This document shows, in pieces, positions 1 to 9,603 of a stretch of DNA of 64,000 nt. The position numbers and the translations under genes are program-made. The stretch is from NCBI RefSeq assembly GCF_018070345.1, contig NZ_JAGPXX010000004.1, positions 62,001-126,000 on the forward strand. Reading direction: 5' to 3'. Positions within the stretch are counted from its first letter, which is position 1. Each line of letters begins with the position of its first letter. The notes under the pieces were generated by a model. That model was not told the origin of the DNA and searched no databases. It saw only the letters and a list, made by a program, of their open reading frames with translations. This DNA is from Streptomyces sp. F63. GTDB lineage: Bacteria; Actinomycetota; Actinomycetes; Streptomycetales; Streptomycetaceae.

Positions 1-1133
1 CGGCGCCAGCGGGCCTCGGGGCGGCGGCGCAGCGCGCCGAGCCCGGTGCAGGGGACGTCCACGAGCACCCGGTCGAAGCTGCCGGGCCGCCACGGCGGCC
101 GGGTGCCGTCCGCGGTGACCACCTGGTACGGGCCGGGGTTGCCGGCCAGCGCCCGCGCCACGAGCCGGGCCCGGTGCGGCTGCTTCTCCGCGGCGAGGAG
201 CGACGCCCCCCGCCGCGCCGCGAGGGCGGCGAGCAGCGCGGCCTTGCCGCCGGGCCCGGCGCAGCCGTCGAGCCAGCGGCTGTCCTCCCCCTCCAGCGGT
301 GCGTTGGCCAGGGCGAGGGCGACGAGCTGGCTGCCCTCGTCCTGGACGCCGGCCCGGCCCTCGCGGACCGGCTCCAGCGCCCCGGGCTCCCCGCCATCGG
401 ACAACCGCACCGCGTACGGGGACCAGCGGCCGGGCAGGGCCGACTCCTCCCCCGCCGAGTCCAGCAGTTCCCCGGCGGTCGAGCGGCCGGGGCGGGCGAC
501 GAGGGTCACCTCGGGCCGCTCGTTGTCGGCCTCCAGCAGATCCTCGATGCCCGCCCGGCCGCCGCCGAGCGAGTCCCAGAGCGCGGAGACGATCCACCGC
601 GGATGGGAGTGGACGACGGCGAGGTGCTCCTCCGGGTCCTCGTCGTAGTCCGGCGCCACCCGCTCCAGCCAGCCGTCGAGGTCGTCGGCCGCGATCCTGC
701 GCAGCACGGCGTTGACGAACTTCGCCCGCCCGTCGCCGAGCACCACCCGGGCCAGTTCGACGGTGGCGCTCACCGCCGCGTGGCTGGGGATCCGGGTCCC
801 GAGCAACTGGTGCGCCCCGAGGGAGAGGACGTCGAGGACGGGCGGGTCCACCTCGCGCAGCGGCCGGTCCACGCAGGCCGCGATGACCGCGTCATAGGTG
901 CCCTGACGGCGCAGGGTCCCGTAGACGAGCTCGGTGGCGAGCGCGGCGTCGCGGTCGTCGAAGCCGCCCTTCTCGCGTGCCGTGCGGAGCAGGGGCGGCA
1001 GGACGAGGTTGGCGTACGCGTCCCGCTCGTCGACCGCCCGCAGCGCCTCGTAGGCGAGGATGCGGACGGGGTCCTTGCGGGGACGGCGGTACGGCTTGCC
1101 GGGACGGCGGCGACGGGACTGGTCGGTGCTCAC
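1..1133 (-). CDS. rsmB: 16S rRNA (cytosine(967)-C5)-methyltransferase RsmB, 3' end cut by window
   Basis: This is an S-adenosylmethionine-dependent enzyme that methylates a cytosine of 16S rRNA. The visible 377 codons begin at a GTG (VSTDQSRRRR), preceded by a purine-poor leader. They include the N-terminal NusB-like RNA-binding part (EALRAVDERDAYANLVLP, a typical RsmB segment). The methyltransferase part reaches DVPCTGLGALRRRPEARWR at the very edge, which holds the catalytic cysteine of motif IV. The C-terminus lies outside the window. It follows the NTF2-like gene by 42 bases on the same strand and may be read from that promoter; fmt, its usual neighbour, lies one gene further upstream. The family call is secure; the start is the only in-frame one that gives a normal RsmB N-terminus. 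Confidence 0.93.
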   Translation of the reverse strand, partial: MSTDQSRRRRPGKPYRRPRKDPVRILAYEALRAVDERDAYANLVLPPLLRTAREKGGFDDRDAALATELVYGTLRRQGTYDAVIAACVDRPLREVDPPVLDVLSLGAHQLLGTRIPSHAAVSATVELARVVLGDGRAKFVNAVLRRIAADDLDGWLERVAPDYDEDPEEHLAVVHSHPRWIVSALWDSLGGGRAGIEDLLEADNERPEVTLVARPGRSTAGELLDSAGEESALPGRWSPYAVRLSDGGEPGALEPVREGRAGVQDEGSQLVALALANAPLEGEDSRWLDGCAGPGGKAALLAALAARRGASLLAAEKQPHRARLVARALAGNPGPYQVVTADGTRPPWRPGSFDRVLVDVPCTGLGALRRRPEARWR

Positions 1134-1175
1134 AGGGAAAGGTGCTCCGCGGGTTACGAGGACGGTCCGTCCAGA

Positions 1176-1640
1176 CTACGACGCTCCGCCGTCCGCCCCC
1201 GTAGCGCCCCAACCGCCCTGGATCATGGTCTGGAACGCCCACTCTCCACGGCGCTTCACCAGGATGTCGGCGTACCGCAGGTTCCGGGTGTGCCTGCCGG
1301 CCGTCATCTCGGACTCGCTGTGGACGACGACGAGCGAGGGGGTCAGGAAATGCGGGGTGCGCACCGACTCGAAGCTCACCTCCTCGCCGCCCGCGTCCCC
1401 CAGGATCCGGCGCATCGTGGCGGTGAACTGCTCGCGGTCCCACTGCTCCGCCGAGCCCTCGCCGGCCGCGTCGTCGGTGACGACGTTGAGCGGGAAGACG
1501 GCCATGTCGGCCATCGCCTCGACCTCGCCCCGGGCGCTGAGGGCCTCGTACCGGGCGAACCACGCGTCCAGCGCCCGGCGCTCCTCGTCACCGGGGGTGA
1601 AGGCGGCTCCGGCCTCGGGGACTGTCTGCTGCTCCGTCAT
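1176..1640 (-). CDS. NTF2/SnoaL-like (DUF4440-type) small protein
   Basis: This 154-residue protein has the pattern of the NTF2-like cone fold. An N-terminal helix pair (ALDAWFARYEALSARGEVEAMADM) is followed by strands with FPLNVVTDD, SFESVRTPHFL, SLVVVHSESEM and YADILVKRRGEWAF. Such proteins act as small isomerases, cyclases or ligand binders; no substrate can be read here. The ATG start at 1640 has an AGGAG-type ribosome site a few bases upstream. The gene is preceded by a clear promoter with two palindromic operators, so it is probably controlled by a repressor encoded elsewhere. It sits between fmt and rsmB, which I recall as adjacent in other Streptomyces, so it looks like a later insertion. 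Function unknown. Confidence 0.75.
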   Translation of the reverse strand: MTEQQTVPEAGAAFTPGDEERRALDAWFARYEALSARGEVEAMADMAVFPLNVVTDDAAGEGSAEQWDREQFTATMRRILGDAGGEEVSFESVRTPHFLTPSLVVVHSESEMTAGRHTRNLRYADILVKRRGEWAFQTMIQGGWGATGADGGAS

Positions 1641-1665
1641 CCTGCTCCTCTGCTCGGCGCGGGGA

Positions 1666-1685
1666 ATTAGTCAAGCTTGATTAAT
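1666..1685. promoter_or_regulatory. palindromic operator O1 of the NTF2-like gene
   Basis: The sequence ATTAGTCAAGCTTGATTAAT is an inverted repeat with one mismatched pair around the perfect core TCAAGCTTGA. It is strikingly AT-rich in this GC-rich genome. It lies directly downstream of the predicted -10 box and about 25 bases before the start codon of the gene at 1640. A bound repressor here would block initiation. The size and symmetry resemble MarR- or TetR-type operators; that assignment is inference. Confidence 0.7.
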
Positions 1686-1692
1686 GACGGGG

Positions 1693-1722
1693 ACTGTACT
1701 GCCCCCGCGTCCGGTTAGTCAA
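1693..1722 (-). promoter_or_regulatory. predicted sigma-70-type (HrdB-like) promoter of the NTF2-like gene
   Basis: On the minus strand, TTGACT (positions 1722-1717) and TACAGT (1698-1693) form -35 and -10 boxes separated by 18 bases. Transcription would start near 1686. The -35 box is contained in the upstream operator copy and the start point abuts the downstream copy, the usual layout of a repressible promoter. Confidence 0.65.
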
Positions 1723-1731
1723 ACTTGATGA
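1715..1731. promoter_or_regulatory. palindromic operator O2, overlapping the -35 box
   Basis: TTAGTCAAACTTGATGA repeats the first operator (TTAGTCAAGCTTGAT) almost exactly and in the same orientation, 49 bases further upstream. The core TCAAACTTGA is a near palindrome. Having two copies flanking the promoter supports a real regulatory function rather than chance. Confidence 0.65.
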
Positions 1732-2160
1732 GTGCTGATCGGGCGAGTTCGCGGATGACGTCGGGGTGGCCGGGATTCCCTGCCGAGCCGCTGCCCCGGA
1801 GGGGGTGGGGCGGAGGCGGGGATTCCCTCACGCGGCGCGCGGCCCCGGCCCGGCGCCTCGCGCCGGGTCCTGCCGCCACACCTCTGGCGCTCCCGAACTC
1901 ATCGAGCGCCCCTGCCCGTTGGCGCCACCCCGGACCGGACGAGGCGCCCCCTGCCCCTCACTGCCCCGCACGGCCGGGCGGACGGACGGACGGACGGGCG
2001 GGCGGGCGGACGGACGGGCGGGCGCGGGGAGACAGGCGGGCAGGCCGGACGGACCGGGGGACGCCGCCGACCCGCCGGGCGCCGGCCCGGCTCGGCCCGG
2101 CCCGGCCCGGCACCGGACGCCGGGCCACATCGGGCCCCGGCTCCCTCGGGTACGGCCCCG
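1732..2160. other. 429-base spacer with no supported gene
   Basis: This stretch lies between the operators of the NTF2-like gene and the stop codon of fmt. It is extremely GC-rich. It contains a GGAC/GGGC tetranucleotide repeat tract (1977-2030) and runs of GGCCC near 2085-2115 that can fold. Open frames through it have no recognisable protein character and no good ribosome site. On the minus strand a short piece reads DVIRELARSALIKFD and then stops inside operator O2; it is too short to interpret. Confidence 0.5.
1977..2030. repeat. GGAC/GGGC tetranucleotide repeat tract
   Basis: About 54 bases consist almost entirely of the units GGAC and GGGC in runs: GGAC repeated four times, then GGGC three times, then GGAC twice, then GGGC. 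Such tracts change length by slippage. The tract lies in the spacer between fmt and the NTF2-like gene, outside any supported gene. Confidence 0.75.
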
Positions 2161-3093
2161 TCAGGCGCCGAGCCGGTCCTCCGGGCCGATGCGGACCCCG
2201 CGGGCCCAGTCGGCGCCCCGCATCGGCTTCTTGCCCTGCGGCTGCACCCACAGCAGTTCGACGGCGTGCGAACCCGTGCCCGCGCAGACCGCGTTCTTCG
2301 CCGCGGACAGGGCGCCGGGCGCCAGATCCGTCCGCTCGGGCAGCAGCCCCACCGCCATGACCTTCAGCCGCTCGCCGCGGAACAGCGTCCACGCGCCGGG
2401 GGCGGGCGAACAGCCCCGCACGACGCGGTCGACCCGGAGGGCGGGTGCCGCCCAGTCGATCTCCGCGTCCCCGACGGTGAGCTTGGGCGCGATGCTCACG
2501 CCCTCCGCCGGCTGCGGCACCGGCTGGAGCGAGCCGTCCTCGATGCCGTCCATGGTCGCGGCCAGCAGCCCGGCGCCCGCGAGGGCGAGGCGGGTCAGCA
2601 GGTCCCCGCTGGTATCGGTCGGCTTGATCTCCTCGGTGATCACTCCGAACACCGGCCCGGTGTCCAGCCCCTCCTCGATCCGGAAGGTGGACGCACCGGT
2701 CATCTCGTCCCCCGCGAGCACCGCGTGCTGCACCGGGGCCGCACCCCGCCAGGCGGGCAGCAGCGAGAAGTGCAGATTGACCCAGCCGTGCACCGGGATG
2801 TCCAGGGCCGCCCTGGGCAGCAGCGCGCCGTAGGCGACGACGGGACAGCAGTCCGGCCCGATCTCCCGCAGCCGGGCGAGGAAGTCCCCGTCCCGGGGGC
2901 GGGCCGGCTTCAGCACCTCGATGCCCGCCTCCTCCGCCCGCTGCGCCACCGGGCAGGCGACGAGCCGCCGGCCGCGGCCGGCGGGCGCGTCGGGCCGGGT
3001 GACGACGGCCGCGACCTCGTGCCGGTCCGAGGCGATCAGGGCGTCCAGAGCGGGGACGGCGACCTCGGGGGTGCCGGCGAAGACCAGCTTCAT
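2161..3093 (-). CDS. fmt: methionyl-tRNA formyltransferase
   Basis: Transfers a formyl group from 10-formyltetrahydrofolate to the amino group of Met-tRNAfMet for translation initiation. The protein is 310 residues from the ATG at 3093, giving [19 protein letters not shown], the normal family N-terminus. A GTG four codons earlier (3105) is also in frame but sits too close to the GAGG motif. The N-terminal hydrolase domain carries [16 protein letters not shown] at residues 105-120, containing the catalytic Asn and His and the SLLPxxRG loop, with the catalytic Asp in EGLDTGPVF near 144. The C-terminal tRNA-binding OB domain follows ([16 protein letters not shown]). Length is normal. It is followed by the long repeat-containing spacer rather than directly by rsmB. 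Confidence 0.96.
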   Translation of the reverse strand: MKLVFAGTPEVAVPALDALIASDRHEVAAVVTRPDAPAGRGRRLVACPVAQRAEEAGIEVLKPARPRDGDFLARLREIGPDCCPVVAYGALLPRAALDIPVHGWVNLHFSLLPAWRGAAPVQHAVLAGDEMTGASTFRIEEGLDTGPVFGVITEEIKPTDTSGDLLTRLALAGAGLLAATMDGIEDGSLQPVPQPAEGVSIAPKLTVGDAEIDWAAPALRVDRVVRGCSPAPGAWTLFRGERLKVMAVGLLPERTDLAPGALSAAKNAVCAGTGSHAVELLWVQPQGKKPMRGADWARGVRIGPEDRLGA

Positions 3094-3380
3094 CGGGGGG
3101 TGCACTGCCTCTCGGATCGGTCGGTTCCCGGACCGGAGCCCCTGGACACCGGGTACGGCACCGGGACGGTGCCCGCGCGGCCGGGGCCGGCGACGGAGCG
3201 CCCCAGTCTAGAGGGCCGGGACCGGGGGCGTACGCGCGGGCACGCGCCCCCCGCACCGGCCCGTGCCCCCGACACCGTGACCAGCGGGGCCCGTCGGGCG
3301 TTGGTCACGGGAGATTGACCAGCCACGGGGCCCCTGCCGGGGGCCCGTCCCCTGCAACGCCGGTTTCGAGAGGCTTGTTG

Positions 3381-4013
3381 ATGGCCGACCACTCCACGCA
3401 CGACACCCAGGCCCGGGCCAGCCTGCACCTGCTGGTGCGGGACATCGAGCGGGTGCGCCGGCAGGCGGATGCCCTGCGCACGCTCACGGCTCAGCTCGGC
3501 ACCGTCTACCGCCCCCGCCGCGGCGGCCCGTCCGCGGCGGGCTTCATCGTGTACGGGCGGGCGCCGGCGCCGACGGTCCGGCTGGCGCAGGAGCTGCGGG
3601 ACAGCGTCGAGACCCTGGTCACGGCCGCCGTCGACTTCGACCGCTCGCTGGGCTTCTCCTGGGACGCGGTGGGTTCGGCCCTCGGCGTCACCAAGCAGGC
3701 CGTCCACCGGCGCTACGGCGGCTCCCGGCGCGCGGCGCGCAGCGCGGCCGAGGCCGAGACGGCCGCCGCCACCGCACCAACCACCACCCCCTCCGCCGCC
3801 ACGGCGTCCGCCACCACGGCGGTGGCCGGTCCGGACCCGGAGCCGGTCCCGGCCGCCCAGGAGCGGCGGTCCCCGTCCGCCCAGCCGGTCGTGCCCGCCG
3901 CCCGCTCCGTCGCCGGCCGGCCGCCGGGTTCCCCGCTGCCGGAGCCCTCCCGCCCGCACGGTCTGCCCGGCGCCCCGCGCCCGAACGGCTTTCCCGCTCC
4001 CCGCAACGGCTGA
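3381..4013 (+). CDS. helix-turn-helix protein of unknown function
   Basis: A 210-residue protein beginning at ATG 3381 ([10 protein letters not shown]), chosen because GAGAGG lies eight bases upstream; the frame is open further upstream but has no ribosome site. Residues 1-85 look helical. Residues 92-113 ([22 protein letters not shown]) form a convincing helix-turn-helix of the type seen in small DNA-binding proteins of Streptomyces. The remainder, from about 120, is low-complexity Ala/Pro/Ser/Arg sequence, probably disordered. It stands alone on the plus strand, converging on priA. I recognise it only as a conserved neighbour of fmt and priA in streptomycetes; its targets are unknown. Confidence 0.75.
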   Translation: MADHSTHDTQARASLHLLVRDIERVRRQADALRTLTAQLGTVYRPRRGGPSAAGFIVYGRAPAPTVRLAQELRDSVETLVTAAVDFDRSLGFSWDAVGSALGVTKQAVHRRYGGSRRAARSAAEAETAAATAPTTTPSAATASATTAVAGPDPEPVPAAQERRSPSAQPVVPAARSVAGRPPGSPLPEPSRPHGLPGAPRPNGFPAPRNG

Positions 4014-4077
4014 CGGCCGGCCTCGTCCCGGCCCGCCCGGCAGCCCGCCGCGGGCCGCCCCGCTCCTCCCCGAAAGG

Positions 4078-6255
4078 TCAGCCGAGGTCCGGCGGGTCGA
4101 CGCGGATCCGCACCGGCGGCCCCTCGCGGCGGGTGAGGCGGGCCGCCTGAGCGGCCTTCAAGGCCGACGCCAGCGCGGCGCCGCTGCCGGGCCGCACCCG
4201 GATCAGCGCCCGGTCCCACTGCTCCCCCGCGGGCGGCCCTCCCGGCCGGGCTCCGCCGGGTCCGGGGACGCGCATCGGCACGGGGCCGAGCACCTCGGCC
4301 CCGGCCGGCAGCCGGACCGTCTCCAGAAAGCCGGCGACCGCCTCCGGCGGGCCCGCCACGGCCGCCATCCGGGAGACCGGCGGAAAACCGAGCTCCGCCC
4401 GCTCCGCCAGCTCCCGCGCGGCGTGCCCCGCGGGGTCCCAGCGCACCAGCGCCTGCACCGGGCGCAGCGCCGGCTCCGCGACCACCACGACCGTCCCTCC
4501 GGCGGACTCGGGGCGCACCTGCGCGGCCGCGCCCAGCCAGCGGCGCAGCGTCTCCTCACCCGCGCGCAGATCGGGGCGGCCGAGCATCGCCCAGCCGTCG
4601 AGGAGCAGCGCCGCCGCGTAGCCGCCCTCGGCGACCGGTTCCGCGCCGGGGGTGCTGACGACGAGCGCGGGGGCGTCCGGAACGGTGTCCAGGACATGGT
4701 CCCGTCCGGAGGTGCGCACCGGCACCGCGGGAAAGGCCCGGCCCAGCTCCTCGGCCGTGCGGCGGGCGCCGAACACCTGGCCGCGCAGCCGGGCTCCGCC
4801 GCACTCCGGGCAGTGCCAGCCCGGCGCCTCGCGTCCGCACCAGCCGCAGCACAGCGCCTCGGCGGGGCCCACCGCTTCCAGCGGCCCCGAGCAGTGCGCG
4901 CAGCGCGCGGGCGTGCGGCAGCGTTCGCAGGCCAGCCGGGGCACATAGCCGCGGCGGGGCACCTGGATCAGCACCGGTCCCCGCTGGAGCGCGTCGCGGA
5001 CCGTACGCCAGGCCAGGCTCGGCAGCCGGGCGGCCCGCGCCGCCGCGTCCCGGGCCTCCTCGCCGTCGCCGATCGTGCGCACCCGGGGCGCGGTGGCGCG
5101 CACCGTCTCGCGAGCGGCCGCCAGCGGATGCGCCCAGCCGGTCTCGACGAGCTGCGCCGCCTCGACCGTGCGGCTGTGGGCGCCCAGCAGAAAGCCCGCT
5201 CCCTCGTGTGCCGCCCGCAGCATCAGCACCTCCCGCGCGTGCGGGTGCGGGGCGTGGTCGTCGCTGTGGCTGGAGTCGCCGTCGTCCCAGATCGCGGCCA
5301 GCCCCAACCGCCGTACGGGCGCGAACATCGCGGCGCGGGTGCCGATCACGGCCCGGACGGCGCCCCGGGAGACGGCGAGCCAGCGGCGGTAGCGGGCCTC
5401 GGGTCCGGCGTCGGCGGTGAGCAGCACATGGTGGCCCGGGCCGAGCAGCGCGGTCAGCGCGGCGTCCACCCGGGCGGCGCTGCGCCCGTCGGGCAGCACG
5501 GCGAGGGCACCGCGGCCGCCGGCGAGCGTGGCCGCCAGGGCCCGGGCCAGCTCCCCGGGCCATTCGGGGCCGGGCAGGGCGGTCCACACGGCGCGGGGTG
5601 TGCCGCCGGAGGACAGGGCGCTCAGATAGCCGGGGCCGCCGGCGTACCGGGCCCAGCTGCCGGGCTCCGGCGCGGGCGGTGGGGGCGGTGCCGGCGGCGA
5701 CTCCTTCTTCTCGGCGCGGGCCATCCGGCGGGGTACCGCGAGCTGGACGACGTCGGCCAGGGCACCGGCGTACCGGTCGGCCACCGCGCGGCAGAACGCC
5801 AGCAGTTCCGGGGAGAGCACCGGCTCGGGGGAGAGGACCTGGGCGATCGGGGCCAGCGTGCCCTGGTAGTCGCTGTCCGGGCGGCGCTCCACGATGAAGC
5901 CGTTGATCAGCCCGCCGCCCTCGCGGCGGCCGTCCCGCTCCCCCGCCCCGAACCGGACGCGCACCCGGACGCCGGGGCGGGCCTCGGCGTCCATGGCGGC
6001 CGGGACGGCGTAGTCGAAGTAGCGGTCGAGGTGGACGAGGCCCTTGTCCACCAGGACGCGGGCCACCGGGTCCGTCCCGGCGAGCGCGGCACCGCGCCAG
6101 GTGCGCGGCTTGGCCCGGGGGACCTTGGCCGTCCGCACCGTCTCCCGGATCAGCGCCAGCTGTTCGCCCCCGGGTGGTTCGGCCGCCGGGGGCTGGTGCG
6201 CCACCGGGGGCTGGTGCGCCGGTTCCCCGCCCGGCCGCCGGTTCTCGCTGCTCAC
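4078..6255 (-). CDS. priA: PriA-type primosomal protein, helicase-deficient actinobacterial form
   Basis: PriA recognises stalled or repaired replication forks and helps reload the replisome. About 725 residues from GTG 6255, supported by AGGA eight bases upstream; GTG 6258 and ATG 6285 are alternatives. The N-terminal DNA-binding domain starts near QLALIRETVR and contains FDYAVPAAMD. Eight cysteines at about residues 440-490 (CERC, CAHC, CCGWC, CPEC) form the zinc-binding region. The usual helicase Walker A motif is absent: the corresponding segment reads WTALPGPEWPGELARAL. The DEEH box is replaced by WDDGDSSHSDD. This matches what is known of actinobacterial PriA, thought to act as a structural restart factor. 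It is followed on the complementary strand by the convergent HTH gene and preceded by metK. Confidence 0.92.
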   Translation of the reverse strand: MSSENRRPGGEPAHQPPVAHQPPAAEPPGGEQLALIRETVRTAKVPRAKPRTWRGAALAGTDPVARVLVDKGLVHLDRYFDYAVPAAMDAEARPGVRVRVRFGAGERDGRREGGGLINGFIVERRPDSDYQGTLAPIAQVLSPEPVLSPELLAFCRAVADRYAGALADVVQLAVPRRMARAEKKESPPAPPPPPAPEPGSWARYAGGPGYLSALSSGGTPRAVWTALPGPEWPGELARALAATLAGGRGALAVLPDGRSAARVDAALTALLGPGHHVLLTADAGPEARYRRWLAVSRGAVRAVIGTRAAMFAPVRRLGLAAIWDDGDSSHSDDHAPHPHAREVLMLRAAHEGAGFLLGAHSRTVEAAQLVETGWAHPLAAARETVRATAPRVRTIGDGEEARDAAARAARLPSLAWRTVRDALQRGPVLIQVPRRGYVPRLACERCRTPARCAHCSGPLEAVGPAEALCCGWCGREAPGWHCPECGGARLRGQVFGARRTAEELGRAFPAVPVRTSGRDHVLDTVPDAPALVVSTPGAEPVAEGGYAAALLLDGWAMLGRPDLRAGEETLRRWLGAAAQVRPESAGGTVVVVAEPALRPVQALVRWDPAGHAARELAERAELGFPPVSRMAAVAGPPEAVAGFLETVRLPAGAEVLGPVPMRVPGPGGARPGGPPAGEQWDRALIRVRPGSGAALASALKAAQAARLTRREGPPVRIRVDPPDLG

Positions 6256-6375
6256 CACCCCAGTCCTACCAGAGGGGACCGACATGCCCCGCTCCGCCCC
6301 GGAGGCCCGCCGCACGCGTCCGGCGGGAGCGTGAGCGGACGGGCCGCGGCCGGGCAACGCGGGGGTCCGCCGCCG

Positions 6376-7599
<1,224 letters not shown>

Positions 7600-7639
7600 A
7601 TCGCTCCCTGGGGTTGCAGCGGCTGCTGGCTCAATCATG

Positions 7640-7677
7640 GCGGAACCGTGTTCCAGGCTGCGGCTGCACGGTTCCGC
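7640..7677 (-). promoter_or_regulatory. 11-bp hairpin in the metK leader
   Basis: The arms GCGGAACCGTG (7640-7650) and CACGGTTCCGC (7667-7677) are perfect complements separated by 16 bases, ending 40 bases before the metK start codon on the transcribed strand. There is no U-tract. It could be an attenuator, a translation-control element or a protein-binding palindrome. I see no match to SAM riboswitch cores known to me. Confidence 0.5.
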
Positions 7678-7873
7678 AGGCAGTTTATCCGGAGCCACCC
7701 GGTCGTGGACACGGTGTCTCGATCCTTGGGAGGCTTGTGATCTGCGGCACCGGTGCGGCACCAGCGGGAGTCGAGCATTCCGGCAGACCGGAGCGGACCG
7801 CGCGCCGCGGCGTTTCGCGGCCCGGATCCCCGCGGACGGGCGCCCGGGGCGCGCCGGCCGCCCCGGGCCGGCC

Positions 7874-9127
7874 TCAGGACAGCCGCCGCGCCACCAGGTC
7901 CCACACCGTGTCGGCGAGCGCCTCCTTGGGCCCGAAGGGCACCGGGGTCTCCGTGCCGTCGGCGCCCAGGACGACCGCCTCGTTCTCCTCCGCGCCGAAG
8001 GTCCTGCCCTCCCCGACCTCGTTGACGACGAGCAGGTCGCAGCCCTTGCGGGCGAGCTTGGCGCGGCCGTTGGCCAGCACGTCGTCGGTCTCGGCGGCGA
8101 AGCCGACCACGATCTGGCCCGGCCGGGGCCGGTCCGCCGAGAGTTCGGCGAGGACATCGGGGTTGCGGACCAGGGTGACGGGGGCGGGCTCCTCCCCGTC
8201 CTTCTTCTTGATCTTCCCTTGGGCGTACCGGCCGGGCCGGAAGTCGGCGACGGCCGCGGCCATGACGACGGCGTCCGCGTCGGCGGCGGCCGCCAGCACC
8301 GCCTCGCGCAGCTGTACGGCCGTGCCGGCCCGGACCACCTCGGCGCCCGCCGGGTCGGGCAGATGCGTGTGGGCGGCGATCAGGGTGACCCGCGCCCCGC
8401 GCGCCACGGCCGTACGGGCCAGGGCGTAGCCCTGCTTGCCGGAGGAGCGGTTACCGAGGAAGCGGACCGGGTCCAGCGGTTCGCGGGTGCCGCCGGCACT
8501 CACGACCACGTGGCGGCCGGCGAGGTCGCGCTCCGCGGCGGCCCCGCCGCGCGCCAGCACCCGGCGGCAGACCTCGAAGATCTCGCCGGGGTCGGGGAGC
8601 CGCCCCTTGCCGGTGTCCGCGCCGGTGAGCCGCCCCACGGCGGGCTCGATGACGACGGCACCGCGGCGGCGCAGCGTCGCCACGTTCTCCCGGGTGGCGG
8701 GGTGCTCCCACATCTCGGTGTGCATGGCGGGGGCGAAGACCACCGGGCAGCGGGCGGTGATCAGGGTGTTGGTCAGCAGGTCGTCGGCGAGGCCGTGGGC
8801 CGCGCGGGCGAGGGTGTCGGCGGTGGCGGGCGCCACGACCACGAGATCGGCCGCCTGGCCGATGCGGACGTGCGGCACCTCGTGGACGCTCTCCCACACC
8901 TCGGCGGAGACCGGGTGGCCGGACAGCGCGGACCAGGTGGCCTCGCCCACGAAGTTCAGGGCCGAGGCGGTCGGTACGACGCGCACGTCGTGGCCCGACT
9001 CGGTGAGCCGGCGCAGCAGCTCGCACGCCTTGTACGCGGCGATACCGCCGCTCACCCCGAGGACGACCCTCGGCCGCTCCGCACCGGCCGCCGTCCCGTT
9101 CGGCGCCTTCGGCTGCACCGGATCCAC
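7874..9127 (-). CDS. coaBC: bifunctional phosphopantothenoylcysteine decarboxylase / phosphopantothenate-cysteine ligase
   Basis: Catalyses two consecutive steps of coenzyme A synthesis: CTP-dependent coupling of 4'-phosphopantothenate with cysteine, then FMN-dependent decarboxylation. The 417-residue protein starts at GTG 9127. The N-terminal CoaC half has the flavoprotein start [20 protein letters not shown], the APATADT segment and [18 protein letters not shown] with its substrate-recognition loop. The CoaB half begins near [19 protein letters not shown] and contains [17 protein letters not shown]. It is separated from rpoZ by a strong terminator, so it is probably transcribed on its own, and it precedes metK. 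A 7-bp GC stem (7853-7872) directly after the stop may terminate it. Confidence 0.95.
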   Translation of the reverse strand: MDPVQPKAPNGTAAGAERPRVVLGVSGGIAAYKACELLRRLTESGHDVRVVPTASALNFVGEATWSALSGHPVSAEVWESVHEVPHVRIGQAADLVVVAPATADTLARAAHGLADDLLTNTLITARCPVVFAPAMHTEMWEHPATRENVATLRRRGAVVIEPAVGRLTGADTGKGRLPDPGEIFEVCRRVLARGGAAAERDLAGRHVVVSAGGTREPLDPVRFLGNRSSGKQGYALARTAVARGARVTLIAAHTHLPDPAGAEVVRAGTAVQLREAVLAAAADADAVVMAAAVADFRPGRYAQGKIKKKDGEEPAPVTLVRNPDVLAELSADRPRPGQIVVGFAAETDDVLANGRAKLARKGCDLLVVNEVGEGRTFGAEENEAVVLGADGTETPVPFGPKEALADTVWDLVARRLS

Positions 9128-9179
9128 CGTCCACCTCGTCTCTCGCGCTCACCCCTGCCGCAGGGGTCCATGACACACC

Positions 9180-9210
9180 ACGGGCCCGGCAGATGCTCTG
9201 CCGGGCCCGT
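9180..9210 (-). terminator. rpoZ terminator hairpin
   Basis: ACGGGCCCGGCAG (9180-9192) and CTGCCGGGCCCGT (9198-9210) form a perfect 13-bp stem with a 5-base loop. It lies 45 bases after the rpoZ stop codon and 53 bases before coaBC on the same strand. There is no obvious T-run, as is common in Streptomyces terminators. Confidence 0.8.
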
Positions 9211-9254
9211 CCGGAAGCGCCGCGCGGCGCTTCACCGCTCTCGCTGTCCGCCGC

Positions 9255-9533
9255 TCACTGCTTGGTGACCGGGCCGTCGACGGCCTCGGAGGTCAGCAGA
9301 CCGGCGTTGATCTCCCGCAGGGCGATCGACAGCGGCTTCTCGTGGACGTGGGTGTCCACCAGCGGGCCGACGTACTCCAGGAGCCCTTCACCGAGCTGGG
9401 AGTAGTACGCGTTGATCTGGCGCGCGCGCTTGGCGGCGTAGATCACGAGGCTGTACTTGGAGTCCGTGGCCTCGAGGAGCTCGTCGATCGGCGGGTTGAT
9501 GATGCCCTCGGGCGCGGTGATGGAAGAGGACAC
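9255..9533 (-). CDS. rpoZ: RNA polymerase omega subunit
   Basis: The small omega subunit aids assembly and stability of RNA polymerase by clamping the beta' subunit. The 92-residue protein begins at GTG 9533 ([11 protein letters not shown]). The conserved core is [19 protein letters not shown] followed by [11 protein letters not shown], the usual omega signature. The C-terminal helix includes [13 protein letters not shown]. It lies 70 bases downstream of gmk and ends in a strong terminator, so gmk and rpoZ probably form one transcript. In streptomycetes omega is also needed for normal differentiation and antibiotic production; that is family knowledge, not visible here. Confidence 0.95.
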   Translation of the reverse strand: MSSSITAPEGIINPPIDELLEATDSKYSLVIYAAKRARQINAYYSQLGEGLLEYVGPLVDTHVHEKPLSIALREINAGLLTSEAVDGPVTKQ

Positions 9534-9603
9534 GCTCTGCCTTCCGAAGTGCCGGTGATTACCGGGGAGGAGCCGCCGGTAACGGTGAAAAGGATGGAAT
9601 GGA

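Noticed and set aside
1722..1775. Short minus-strand peptide DVIRELARSALIKFD ending at a TAA inside operator O2
   Set aside because: It looks faintly like a regulator fragment, but it is too short and lacks an upstream start to call a remnant.
1725..2360. Plus-strand frame starting next to the operators, as a divergent regulator gene
   Set aside because: The translation is low-complexity Arg/Pro/Gly without a helix-turn-helix and it overlaps fmt.
7600..7873. Possible SAM riboswitch upstream of metK
   Set aside because: No conserved core of the SAM riboswitch classes known to me is visible; only the 11-bp hairpin is supported.
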